NCBI GenBank assembly: GCA_006538405.1
Contig: BJKQ01000005.1
Coordinates: forward strand, 2,170,001-2,234,000
Reading direction: 5' to 3'
Length of the DNA stretch: 64,000 bases
From: Hansfordia pulvinata
Taxonomy: Eukaryota > Ascomycota > Sordariomycetes > Xylariales
In this document: positions 10,610-21,912 of the stretch, one piece after another
Numbering within the stretch: the stretch's first letter is position 1
Layout: the number at the start of each line of letters is the position of its first letter
Notes under the pieces: generated by a model
What the model saw: only the letters and a program-made list of their open reading frames with translations
Told to the model about the DNA's origin: nothing
Database searches by the model: none
Made by a program: the position numbers and the translations under genes

Positions 10610-11835
10610 ACATTGGGCGAAAAGGGGGGGAAAGGGGAGGGGGGAATCTTAACGACGAGAGCCCTTTCTTTCGCGCAGGTGCCTGTTTCGGTCTCGATAG
10701 TACGGCGTGTGGCGAAGAATCTGAAGATGAGGCGGAGCTGCGAGAGGGCGAGGCGGGGAGGAGGAGGGGTAAGGGGCTCTTGAAACACAGGTAACTCATC
10801 AGATTGATCGCTGGATAAGGGAGTATTTCGGGACCCCCCAGTGGCGGCGGGCTCTGTCTGTATTAGAACGACTTTTGTGTCACGTGAGGCTGTGGCCGAA
10901 AACAAGTTTGTAACGTTGCTTGGTTGGAAGAATGAAATGGGAATCCAGAAGGCGCTGCTCGGCCGCGGCCACTCAACTACGCAGACCCGTCTGACACCAT
11001 CCGCAGCATCAAGTCAGCCGCTCCCTGCGGGCTCCACGTGGTTGAATTCCAAGGCCGCGAGACGCCAGCGCGGGCTGCTGTGAAAGCGGCCTGGCGAGCT
11101 GCCATCCTCGGACTTGTTCTGTCGTCGATTTCCCCGTCGCCAGCCCCTACGCGAGGGGGAGACCTACTGCCTCTGATGATAGCAACGCATCAGAAGGACG
11201 GGTCTTCGGCAATCTTCGGGTTATAGCAGCTCCCAAAACTGATTCCGAATTATCGCAAATCGGTCCTAGAGCGCGTAGCTCCCGCCGTCACCCGGCACCG
11301 ATCCTTCCACCGTGGCGATCGCTTCCCTGGGCGTGGGCGCGAGAAGGAAGCACTCACAGCGCACTGGCCCGCAAGCACTTTTGGCGATTCGGGATTTCAT
11401 CTACGGGCGCGTGCTGTCTTGGCGCCCGTGCGCCGAGTTGACTGTGTCTGGGAGGATTGGTTCGCGAAGGAGCCCTTGCCACCATCTGAGCTGCGAGAAT
11501 GGGTGGCGTTCGGTGGTGCCACTCTGCTCAGACAGCAGTGTGTATGAGTAAGACGAAGGGACTCAGCCTTTGCCAACAAAAAAAAAAACAGACACATTGA
11601 GTTGGTACTGATCTTATTCAAATTCGAATTCATATTGGATTTCGTCGTTAACTAAGATGATATCGGCTCAAGGGGCCATGACACAGCCGACATCCCGCAG
11701 CTCGGCATGGCGCAAAGGTAAAATACCTAGTAATAGTAACAAATATGCAACTACAGTAGCTACGCGGTAGCTAGATGAATATATATACAGATAGTCTGTA
11801 TGATGTGGGGGTTGGTTCTGTTGTACAAGGCGAAC
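10610..11835. other. Intergenic between two 3' ends, no gene seen
   Basis: Convergent region between the P450 and the PLC-like gene. It contains an A11 run at 11578-11588 and AT-rich sequence near 11590-11790 that may hold transcript ends. No supported gene. Confidence 0.55.
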
Positions 11836-12981
11836 TCAAGATCGGAACTGGAGGCTTGCTCGTTTCTTCTTGCTCGAAACAGCATTCAAGCTGTCGACAA
11901 CCTTCTTACCGTCGCCGGTCGAAGCCTCGTCAACCTACAAGGGAAGGTCAGTGATCTGTTTGGCGCGCGCGTGCGGCGGTTCGCGGGCCCAAGAACTTAC
12001 CAGGACAATGTTCGGCTTCTTGTTGTGCTTGCTCTGGCAGTCATCGACCTGCTTGTTGATGTCGGCCTCCGAGTTTGTGGTGGAGATTTGGCTGCTGTCG
12101 GGCACCAGGATACTGCTGCCCAGATTCTTGAGCCAACTGACGCTGCCAAATATGCTGCTAAAAATATTGCTCCCACCCAGAACGTCTTCGGCGACGTTTT
12201 CGGGGTAACCGCCTGGTTCAAGTTGTGGTTGATCATGATCATGTACTTATTCGGGTCCGCGCCCGAAGGCCTATCCAGGGTACAGTCGTGGATCTTATCT
12301 GCCTGCGGGCTGAAGGGCGTCTCCGCGATGTAGCTGAACTCGTCCAAAATGTAGGGCACCTTGGCGACGTCTGCGCCGTAGTCTGTGACCGGTGTTAGCT
12401 TGTTTCCGTCCAGCACGCGACGGGCCAGAAGTGCACGAACCCATGAAGACAATGAGCCTCTTGCCTCCCGCGATGATGTCCTTCATTTTCGGCCACGTGG
12501 TTGACGTCATGTTTTTGGCTGGCTGGAACACCTTGTCTTTGGCTTGGGCGTCCTCGAAGGCCTTAGCGAACTCGCTCACGTCGGCCTTTGTGTCGCCGCC
12601 CCCGTTCCCAATCAGCAGCGTAACCACATCGTCCGGGTTGTTGTCTGTTATGTTCACCAAGCTTGTAATCAAATCGGTCAAAGGACCGACATCCAGCAGC
12701 TTGCAGCTCGTGTGGCACTGGTCGAGGGTGCCGTCCTGCTGGTGCACCTGCGTTGAGAAGAAGCGCACGCCGGCTGGAAACAGCTGCTCGGGATACACTT
12801 TCTGATCGTGCATGACCGTCTTCCCGACGAACTCGGCATTGTGTGCGCCCAGCTGCGCGATTTCATTATACCTCTTGTCGCATAGGTTGGGTGATCCATT
12901 GCAAGACTGTTGCGCAGACTGTTGCGCAGCCACGCCAGCAACAAACGGCAGGGCCGACAGCCAGCTCTTTGGCATCCACAT
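11836..12981 (-). CDS. Secreted PLC-like phosphodiesterase (PI-PLC X-like fold), frame broken once
   Basis: Resembles fungal secreted proteins of the PLC-like phosphodiesterase TIM-barrel superfamily. Exons 12981-12441, 12382-12001 and 11934-11836 are joined by GT-AG introns of 58 and 66 bases. The N-terminus is a signal peptide (LSALPFVAGVAA), followed by NLCDKRYNEIAQLGAHNAEF, a pattern where the family has its first catalytic His region, then FFSTQVHQ, CHTSCKLLD, DDVVTLLI, RLIVFMDYGADVAKVPY and PNIVLVDE. The reading frame slips by one base after NHNLNQ, around a run of four G on the plus strand (12202-12205). Exon lengths total 1022, one short of a multiple of three. One extra base gives a 340-residue product. 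Either the assembly lacks a base or this copy is dead. Enzymatic activity of this family is largely unproven. Confidence 0.82.
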
Positions 12982-14557
12982 GATGAGCCTCCGAACGGAT
13001 GTAGAGTACTGTGATATTTTTTTTCGTGTTCGTTGTTCGGTCGTTGACGGCTTCTCGACCACGTGTCCGCCGTTGCTGGTCCTTCTGAAAAGAGTGTGAA
13101 GCCTGCCTACAGGCTTTTGTGTTATCGCAAATCCAGCGGCTGGCGCTGCGAGAAAGGCAATGCAGCGGCGCGAGCATCTTTATACCACCTCATCACGGAG
13201 CACGCCTGGGATCCTTCAAGACAAGGACGGCGCAGTAGATCGGCTCTCTCACCGCGCTGGGCCGAGTTTTGCCTCCACCAGTGCTGGACCTGAACTAGCG
13301 CTGGCGGATCCCATTGATCTGGGTTGGCTACGGTGTTGGCGAGCGGAGGGCCAGGAAGGGGCGAAATCCTGGCGAGTCCATCTGCGCAATCACGGGTGAG
13401 CAACGCAGCCGCCACGAGGTCCGGAATTGGCTCGTCACTGCTTGGCAGTCTGCTCGGGTTCGTGGGCTGAGGCACAATATCGCAGCCTAGCCGCCCGGAA
13501 AGCCCGCGGCCGGGCCGGCCATATTCTGTGCGTGAGGCCATTCTCCCCGCGCGTTGGAATCGATTGCCACGCCAAGATATTCCCTACGAGCACCTCACCC
13601 TCTGCCCTGATCGTGCCGACTGCCACCGCAGTGGGCTCCCCTCATTATTCCCAGGGTCTTTTGGGCTTGCTGGTCGATGCTCCGCGGATGCGATGGTAGG
13701 TAGGTGTACGAGCAGCGCGTGCGGACCAAGTGCAGGCCGGCCTGGTGTCCTTGTCGGGCGGCGAATTCATGAGGCAGGAGGATTGGGCCGTGGCGGGCGC
13801 AGCCGAGGGAGCAGAAACCAGGTGGAAATCGAATAAACAGGGTTCTCTGTTCTGTCGTTTGGCTCAATTGAGGCGGCCGACTGGGGTCTCTTGAGGTCTT
13901 GTGGCTCTTTCGGTCCCTTGCCGTCCAAGGAATCAGAGCATCGCCGTGTTCTCCATGGTGAGACAGGCAGAACGGGTCGCGCTCGGAGTCTTGTCGAGTG
14001 GGCCACTTCGTTCTCGGTTTCCGACCTTTCTGCTTGGAAGAGCGCAGAAGAACAATGAGGAGAAGCTAGTTTTCAAGAACCTATTCCACAACCTAAGAGG
14101 TGCAGACTGGTGGCCAGAGTCAGCATGATGTTAGGATCCGAACAGTCGGGCCTGTTGCGCATATCGCGCTCCTGGCGAGCATTCATGATACCAAAGACCG
14201 GGCTGAGCAGAGAGTCGGCTCAAGGGAGACCCGTGAGACCCCGCCGCGTCCAACCGCACCGAGCCGGGGCTCTACCCGTATGCCTCCTCCCCCACGGGGC
14301 CATCCCTGATGTGAGTGCCGGCCCTCGGAGCTAGTCCACTCCCCGGCTGTATGTTTAGCCCCGCGCCCCGGTTGCATCATACCGTCGGCTAAGGGCCGCC
14401 GCGTGTATGTAAAGACGCCGTCTGCGCCATGCCCGACGACGGAGACAGGTTGCCGCGCGCAAACGAAAGCAACCCTTTGGGTTTTCTCTAAGCCATAAGC
14501 CGCCGTGGACGCACCTTGTCTTCTTTATTGAGGTCTCGGGAACCGAATCAGCCCACC
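12982..14557. other. Divergent intergenic region, no gene seen
   Basis: Lies between the starts of the PLC-like gene and the hydroxyacid dehydrogenase. It carries the PLC-like promoter (TATA at 13179) at the left and the dehydrogenase leader at the right. No credible coding frame. Confidence 0.55.
13179..13184 (-). promoter_or_regulatory. Candidate TATA box of the PLC-like gene
   Basis: TATAAA on the minus strand, about 200 bases upstream of ATG 12981. Confidence 0.4.
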
Positions 14558-15690
14558 ATGGCGCCCATCCGAATCGCCGTCCTGGACGACTATCAGGAAA
14601 TCTCCAGACCCCACTTTGACGCCCTGAAGAGCTCCGGGTTCGAGGTGACCATCTTCACCGACACGCTTCCAGCGTACAACCATCCGGACACGACGCAGGA
14701 GGCCAGAGATGCCCTGGTCAAGAGGCTCGAGCCTTTCGAGGTCATCAGTCAGTCCGCTGCGATTTGACCCCGCTGCGTGGGCCGATCGCTGACCCTGTCC
14801 CAGGCTCGATGAGAGAACGCACGCCGTTCCCGAAGGACCTGGTTCGCAAGCTCCCTAATCTCAAGTTGCTCCAGACCACGGGCGCGCGCAACGCCGCTCT
14901 CGATGTCGAGGCCTTGCGGGAACAGGGCATCCAGGTAGCCGGCACGAAGATGCCGGGATCTAACCCCGACAGCACCACGCAACACTGCGTAGCTCTGATC
15001 CTCGGGCTGGTGCGCAACCTGGCCGGTGATGACCTGGCCATGAAATCAGGGATGTGGCAGACCACGACAGCCACGAGCCTGGGGGGCAAGGTGTTTGGCA
15101 CCGTGGGCCTGGGGAGGCTGGGCGCTTCCGTATCGAGGATCATGCACCTGGCCTTCGGCATGAAGGTGGTGGCCTGGAGCTCGAACCTGACGCAAGACGC
15201 TGCCGATGCGAAGGCCAAGGAAATGGGCCTGCCCGTGTCTGGCCCCGATGGCGAGAAGACGTTCAAGGCGGTCAGCCGAGACGATTTGTTCCGCAGCGCC
15301 GATGTGGTGAACGTCCAGCTGGTGCTCTCGGAGCGCTCGAGGGGCTTGGTCAATGCGACAGACCTTCGGAACATGAAGAAGTCGGCGTTCCTGGTGAACG
15401 CGGCCCGAGGTCCCATCGTCAACGAGCAGGACCTGTATGAGGCCGCGAACGAGGGCGTCATTGGCGGAGTGGCCCTGGATGTGTACGGGGTCGAGCCACT
15501 GCCCGCAGACAGCCCCTGGCGGACGACGGCGTGGGGGACCGAGGGACGAAGCCGCGTGCTGCTGACGCCGCACATGGGCTATGTAGAGAAGGACGCGCTG
15601 TCCAAGATGTATGAGTTGCAGGTGGACAACATTCGGCGCTGGCAGCGCGGCGAGGCTCTCGAGATTCTGTATGAGACGAACGGTTACTGA
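14558..15690 (+). CDS. D-isomer-specific 2-hydroxyacid dehydrogenase
   Basis: NAD(P)-dependent oxidoreductase acting on D-2-hydroxy acids or the matching 2-oxo acids, probably cytosolic. Exons 14558-14747 and 14804-15690, with a 56-base intron, give 358 residues. The N-terminal half opens with IAVLDDYQ and, across the junction, SMRERTPFP. The Rossmann nucleotide site is GTVGLGRLG (from residue 162). The catalytic trio expected in the family is visible: Arg 265 in NAARGP, Glu 294 in GVEPLP and His 320 in LTPHMG. The start ATG sits in a good context (CCCACCATGG). The sequence is closest to the PGDH-like group that also occurs in bacteria; the true substrate (glyoxylate, hydroxypyruvate or other) is not determined by these motifs. 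Confidence 0.93.
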
Positions 15691-16525
15691 TGGGTGGTGG
15701 CTGAAAGAGCCGTCTCTCTGCGTGTGTCATGTCTCTCGGGCATCTTGAATCAATTTGGATCGCTTACCAAAAGGGAACTCTGTCTGATAGTTTTATTCAG
15801 GCATTCGCATGTGATCACTGGGCGAAAGCTTTGAGGACTCAATTGTCGTGGCAGAGGCCGTGTCTGCCCCTCCTTCATTGCAAGTTTAGTAACAGTGCCT
15901 GGTCCTGAAAAGAAAACTCCCACGACCAGATAGCAACTATGAGTGATACTCAGACAAATAAGTCCTTGGGTTTTGGGCAGCACCTGAGGACAACATGAGG
16001 TCAGGAAGGGGTCCAGCATTACATACCTGGCAAGGGTACAGGCACAAGCTGTGAGGTGCCTGGTGATGGTGAGGTGGCGACGAGAGTGCATGTGCATGTG
16101 TTTGTGCATGTGCCTCATATGTCCCATTCACCAAAATGGAGGCAAACGGCGTAAAGGACGCGCCTTCCCTCCCATCAACATGCCGGCCGGAAGCCTGGTC
16201 GGTCCTTCCCCCAACTTTCTGAGCTGCAAATCCAGAGAAGCCCCCGAAGCTTCTCTCTGGGATTAGGTACCTAGGTTTCACATTTTTCTACCACCATCAA
16301 ATTGCATCTCTCAAGGCTTCGCCTACTCCCATCTACCACATCACATTGCCTACCAGTAATCCACCAGTAAGATTCCCCCTCGCCATCAACACCACCTTAT
16401 CTTACGAACTCTCGACATAGAAAGAGCATCACGCGTTTCGTCTTGCTCTTTCGTCGTCTCGGTCGCCCATCTTGCTGACAGTCGATCTCCCGCATTCAGC
16501 GCAGCGGCGACACCAGGAGACCTCC
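15691..16525. other. Intergenic, no gene seen
   Basis: Holds the 3' end of the dehydrogenase and the leader of the dsRBD gene. A CATGTG-rich stretch lies near 16085-16115. Nothing coding is evident. Confidence 0.55.
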
Positions 16526-18365
16526 ATGATGGCAGTGATGGATAGTTTGGACGCCAGTGGGAAGCTGATCGCGCCCAAGGAAATCAAGCTAGAGAGTGAC
16601 GAGGAACGAGAGCCAGGTATGTATGCAGATCCCAGATCATGTTCTTCTCTTTCGTGTTTGGCTGGCCCATCAAGCTGACGACGTCGCAGGAGAAATCATT
16701 GAGAAGACCTCCATGGAGGCAGTAGCTCTTGATGATGCCCACGAGACTGGCCCCACACTGGGAGGCGGAATTCCAGGACCTCAGCCCTCTATGAAGTTGC
16801 AAGACCAAGCGGTGGGCAGCATCACCTGCCCCATCGCCACCAATGATGGCAACGCCAGCCCTTTGCCGAACATGGATAACAATGCCAACCGCATCCCCGT
16901 ACTTGCCACTGAGCGGGCTTCGACCTCCAAGCAAGATCGTTTCCTCCAAATGATGAAGGGTACGCTCAAACGGGCGCCGCCAGTCCCAGGATTCGCGGGA
17001 AAGGTCGCAAAGACAAAGACGGGCTCCGAGTCCGTCATATCCACACAATCGGCTGTTTCTACGGAGTCTCCTGGGACTGTTTCTGCGACGGCCCTCTCGA
17101 GAATTCCAGTGGCTCCTATGGCCCCGATGGCTCCTATGCCTCCGATGGCTCCTATGGCCTCGATGACCTCGACAGGCTCCTTTGGAAACTACAGCTCCCT
17201 GTCCATGCCAGGTGCGTATCCCTTGGGTTATTGACTATCACAGCTCGGACATAAATTGACACACGTCAGCTTTTGGGGGCTTCCACAACGGTGCGCCTGC
17301 CTTCAAATTTGGGAGCGCGATATTTTACCCGCCCGCCCCAGGTGTCGATAACGGGGCCGCTGTAAATACAGCCCAGCCGGGCCTTGAACCGAGCGCCCCA
17401 AATACCGAAAGGCCCCAGTCCGTGACGGCGCCGGCCAAGTCGTCGGCCGACGCCGCTAGGTTCCAGAATCGCACCCCGACGGCGCTTTTGAGCGCCGAAT
17501 GTCAGAAGCGGCGCTTCAACCCGAAGTGGATCGAGAGAAACAAGGATGGGATTGATTTCATGTGCTCCGTTGAGGTAAACGGAACCCTCATCAAAGGGGC
17601 TCGCGCGTATGGAACGACTGAGGAAGCAAAATACGCGGTCGCGCAACGAGCCCTTGCTCATGTTCGACAACTTCCGGTCGCCAACCCAGCTCTTGTTGCC
17701 GCTGAGAAGGCGGCCAAAGCCGCCCTGATCGAGAGCCGCAGTGCGCTACACAGCCGCAACGGCAGCGAGTCCAAAGGTCCAGGTTTCAGTGCAGACAAGC
17801 ATTGTGAGGGTTTCCACGCGTCCCGTGAGCCTTCCGACTTGAGTCGCAGCAATCAGCAATGCCCGCCTCCTCGCGACAACACTGAACGAGGTCAGATTCT
17901 GGAGCGCATCCGGGGCCTTTACGGCCCTGCGACGGTTGCTAGCTCAGTCGTGGCCAGTCCGGCGACCTCACGGGCCTTCTTGGAGGGATTCGCTCTCGGT
18001 GCTCAGCTGCGCAACTCTGCTCAGGGCACGCTCCCCGAGGTCGAATGGACGGGGGTGCAAACCCCCAAACCAGACCGCCCGGCCTCGGAGAACGCTCCCG
18101 AGGCCGGGGTAGAGGTCACGACTATGAGCGGGAAAGATCACCCAAGGCAAGAGATGGCCGCCAGGTCCGTGAGCGATCTCCGCGCCGCGGCCGATCGCCG
18201 CGTGTGGAGAGCCCGCTGGATTGGCGACAGTCGCAGAGTCCCCCCGCAGAAGACAGGGTAAGCCAAATGGTAGCAAAGCTACAAGGCGTTGATCGTGGAG
18301 GGGGTGGTCTCTGCGGCAATGGCAAAGGAGTGCCAGCGAAGAGGACATGGACGAGGTACTTTTGA
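16526..18365 (+). CDS. Protein with a double-stranded-RNA-binding-like domain and RS-rich tail
   Basis: Likely RNA-binding regulator; exact role unknown. Exons 16526-16616, 16690-17211 and 17270 onward. The first half is disordered and includes a short Met-Ala-Pro repeat (APMAPMPPMAP). A dsRBD-like fold follows (TALLSAECQKRRFNPKW, FMCSVEVNGT, KYAVAQRALAHV), then a helix (RAFLEGFALGAQLR). In the annotated frame translation would stop at 18261 (534 residues). Around 18033-18055 the neighbouring frame becomes the better one, giving ERERSPKARDG, RERSPRRGRSPR and EDRVSQMVAKLQG to a stop at 18365 (569 residues). That tail looks genuinely protein-like, so I extend the gene and infer a missing base at C4 (18033-18036) or G5 (18051-18055). 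A 41-base intron, 17999-18039, is a weaker alternative. Confidence 0.72.
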
Positions 18366-18509
18366 GAGTTTGCAAGGGTCGTCCACTTCATTGCGAGGTA
18401 TACAAAAGTTTCTGTTCAGTCGGCGTCGATGTAACGCCCTGGTCATGTGCCTTGATTTACAAGGGATTTCCGCCAACTCGGTCTTGCTATACACGGGGAA
18501 GACATACAA

Positions 18510-19703
18510 TTACATTTTGCTGGGCATTCGCATGCCTCCATCTAGCCTTAATACAGTCCCGTTGAGCATGACATTCTCTATGCAGTGGCGCACAAGCTCG
18601 GCGAACTCCTCGGGCCTGCCGGCGCGGCGCGGGAACTCCATGGCCTTTTCCAGGCTGGTGCGCACCTTCTCGGGCATAAGCGAGGTCATGCGCGACTCGA
18701 AGAGGCTGGGGGCGACGGTGACGCAGCGGATGCCGTAGCGGGCCAGGTCGCGGGTCATGGGCAGGGTCATGGCGGCGACGGCGCCCTTGCTGGCGGCGTA
18801 CGAGACCTGGCCCCTCTGGCCGTCGAAGGCGGCGGACGAGGCGACCATGACGACGACGCCGCGCTCGCCGTCTTCCCCCACCTCGGCGCCGTCGGCCTTG
18901 GCCATGTGCTTGAGGCAGTGGCGGACCAGGTCGACGGTGCCGCGCACGTTGACGCCCATGACGAAGTCAAAGTCGTCGAGGCTGAAGGGCTCGGCGTTGC
19001 GATCCAGGATCTGATATACATTTTTTTTTTGGTTGTCAGTCATTCGTTGCGCCGGAGGAAGTCAGTTTGTTTGGCCACTGTGGGAGTGAAGATCCGGTAG
19101 CACAAGGACAGACCGAGGCGGGGGTTTTGTCATGGAAGAGAGCAGGAGCAAAAAAGGGAGCGGCGGGAAACACGACGTACGGTAGCCGGGGTGGAAACCC
19201 CCGCGGCCGGGACGACGCCGCGGATGGGGCAGCCCGTCTCGGCGGCCCAGTCGGAGGCGGCGCGGACGGCGGCGGCGACGGCGGCCGGGTCGAGGACGTC
19301 GCAGGCGAAGAAGCGGCTGCGGGACCGCGCGTCCCGGTCGCGGTGGCCCGGGAGGGAGGCGGCGGCGGCGGCGCCCAGGTCGGCGTCCCGGTCCAGCAGG
19401 GCGACGCGGCCGCCGCGCGCGCAGAGGTCCGCCGCCGTGGCTAGGCCGAGGCCCGAGGCGCTGTTTTCATGAAAAATCAAGTAAGTAAGAAATTCCGGTT
19501 CATTGTCGAGTATTTCTCTTCTTCCCCCTGTCGCTGAAACGGTTTGGACTGATTGAGATATCTGGTGTGGGGGAGAGGGTGATGGAGAAAGGAGGTGGCT
19601 GGCATGTGAAAGGCGATACGTTGCGAGAACGCGCGCGCGAGAGAGAGAGAGACAGGGAGACTCACCCGCCCGAGATGACAAAGGTGCTGCCCTCGATCTT
19701 CAT
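18510..19703 (-). CDS. Short-chain dehydrogenase, HSD17B10 / 3-hydroxyacyl-CoA dehydrogenase type 2-like
   Basis: NAD-dependent dehydrogenase of the SDR family, most like type-2 3-hydroxyacyl-CoA dehydrogenase, which acts in mitochondrial oxidation of branched-chain and fatty acyl-CoA. Exons 19703-19666, 19460-19181 and 19010-18510 (introns 205 and 170 bases) encode 272 residues. The first junction builds the cofactor loop GGASGLG (12-18). The active site is visible: SS at 164-165, Tyr 177 and Lys 181 in YAASKGAV. Near the C-terminus, LFESRMTSLMPEKV and NGTVLRLDGGMRM match the HSD10 pattern. No clear mitochondrial presequence is present, so location is uncertain. It converges on the dsRBD gene with only 144 bases between the stops, so their transcripts may overlap. 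Confidence 0.9.
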
Positions 19704-20385
19704 TGCGTCGGATGTGGAGAAGTGGGTGGCGAGGCAGAGACGCGAAGGGAGAGTCCTCTCTATTGGTTTAGATGGACAGATGGATGTATCGTCTGTTCCG
19801 CCGTTGGACCATCGCCAGGCCGGGATGACAAGTTGTGAAGGGACCGTAAGAGCGAGGGTGACTGCCCCCGGGGGCTGATGATCCGCCCCCCGGGGGATGG
19901 ATGAGGTGGCACTGATTCGGGTGGTGGAGTGCAACCTCGGCCCGCGCGCCCGCCCGCACGTCCGCGACCCGCCCAAAGCCGCGAATCCGCTGGCATCCAT
20001 GGATGTCATGACATTCGATATCCGGCATCTCTGGCTGTACTCGTATGCGTGCGTGCGTGGCCAGATTACTATTGCCGCTCTGTATGGCTATCATGAAAGG
20101 ATCAGCTACGGCGTCGTGATCCGAGCCGGCGACTGACGTGCATCACGATGACAAGCCGGTCCCGCCACCGCGCCCCTGTTCGCATTCGTCCTCTGTTGGG
20201 CTGCTCGTCGCGTATTGCTACCTACCTACCTAGCGTCCGGGCTGCGTCACTTTGCATGTCACAAAGCTGCGGCGTTGCTACTTGGCAGTGATTAAAGAGG
20301 GCAGAGGAGAGGAACGACGACACGCTGATGTATTGAACCAGAACGGACCTACTCGTACCTATGTATATACCCGCCAAACGCTGTC
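19704..20385. other. Intergenic, with two TACGAGTA-family words
   Basis: Promoter side of the SDR gene and 3' side of the F-box gene. TACTCGTA occurs at 20038 and 20350, and a CTACCTACCTACC run lies near 20219. No gene seen. Confidence 0.55.
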
Positions 20386-21912
20386 TCAGTCAATATGCCT
20401 ATAAGTTCGAGTCATCCTGTGAAAAATCGTTCTCGCTGATGTCCCGTCGGGTTCGCAATGGTGTAAAGCAATGCCCAGCGGAGAGCAAATGCTTGCCAGT
20501 CGCCTTCTCCACCTCTCGTCGACTAGAGGGTCCGCCTGTGCGTCCCATATGAGGCCGAGCTGCTCAAGCATAAGCGGTGTCTCCCCACGGTCCGCCATGG
20601 CACGCAACTGTTGCAAGTAGACTTCGAGCTTGGCCACCATCGTTTCAGGGGCCGTATTCATTCGAGTGCAGCCGATTTCCAGGATTCGCAAGTTGGGGGG
20701 CAGCTGGTCGATCAGCGCTGGCTGATGAGGTGCATACCGCGACCCCATCAACATCTCCCATTGTATGGAAAGGCTGTGCAGTTGACCAAAGTCCCGAAGA
20801 GAGGGTATTGGCCGATGCGGCGCCATGCGGAAGTCGACCTGCATGGAAGTATGTAGATGGCGAAGAGTACCTTTAACGGCAGTCAGCGCCTCCCCCAAGC
20901 CGTCTAGCTGCCAGGCGTCTTGCTGATCTGGACGCAAGTGGAAATCGTATTTGGGAACCATCTTATATGCGAAGCACCGCAGCTCGGGAGTCAGTTGCAA
21001 TATCCTCAAGAGCCGGGCCGGGTCGGGAGTGTCCTCGGCCAGACCCAAAAAAGAGAGCGATGGGCATGCCGTGCGAAACAAATCCGTCATTTTCCAATCC
21101 CCCTTTCCTTCCAGTGTGATGACTTGGATATATCTGATCCGAGGCAGCTTAAGCAATGCATCGAGCCGCTCGAGATCTTGGAGCCCCTTTATTGGTCGTG
21201 AATAGTAGATCCAGGAAGGTTGGAGCCGCATGTCCAGTGTTCGAAGCTGCTGAAGACCGCCAAGGCGGCAGCTGCTCGTGAAGAAAGGGTCGAGGAATTC
21301 GATACTACACTATGTGTCGAGTAAGAGCCTCAAACTCTGCAACCTGGTCATTCCCACCAGTAGGCAGCATAGAATGGCGTCAGGCCTCCCTTTGGCGAGC
21401 CCATCGTTCAAAAGGATCCAAAGCTTGCCTGGTGGCAGTATGTTTCGTGCCTAGCGCTCAATGTGTCCCATGTATGGCTGCAAGGGCCAATCCCATAGCA
21501 TACTCGGACCTCCATGGACTGTAAACTTGCGTATGTGAGTGGCCAAATCAGGACGCTGGACCATTGTTCGTATGAAGTGGACGGCGTGGTTCTCATGGGT
21601 CATGTTCAATGTGACCTTTCTGTAGAAGTATGGTACCGAGATTTGGTAAAGATGTTTGCAGGTGAACAGCAGACCCCCCAGGTCGCTGGCGCGACTGTGA
21701 TGGCTCGTAATCAAGCTGAGAAGCTCGACCGGGAGTTGGAGGAACGCCAATTTCTCGCGAGGCCCTTCTCTCTGGTTGTTATCTTGTGGGTGGTTGACCG
21801 CGTGTGACCCCATGGGCATTTCGTCCTGCTGCATGTCGCTTTGGCATTCCGGGTCGGCCTCTGACAGCTGCCGTTTGTAGACTGGCCCGCTGTTGCCTCC
21901 TGGCTCAGACAT
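20386..21912 (-). pseudogene. F-box / leucine-rich-repeat gene with two in-frame TAG codons
   Basis: F-box proteins link substrates to SCF ubiquitin ligases. From ATG 21912 a disordered start leads to the F-box (LQLPVELLSLITSHHS, LLFTCKHLYQISVPYFYRKV). Further LRR-like pieces stay in the same frame to 20386 (AILCCLLVGMTRLQSLRLLL, LGGLQQLRTLDMRLQP, LRILEIGC). That frame is cut by TAG at 21453-21451 and TAG at 21312-21310, with no frameshift. The first TAG could be inside a 75-base GT-AG intron (21503-21429) that preserves frame. I found no acceptable intron for the second; the only candidate is 39 bases with a poor donor. So this is either a recently disabled gene or one needing stop recoding or RNA editing. 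Confidence 0.65.

Noticed and set aside
21429..21503. Intron as full explanation of the F-box stops
   Set aside because: It removes only the first TAG; the second TAG at 21312-21310 remains without an acceptable intron.
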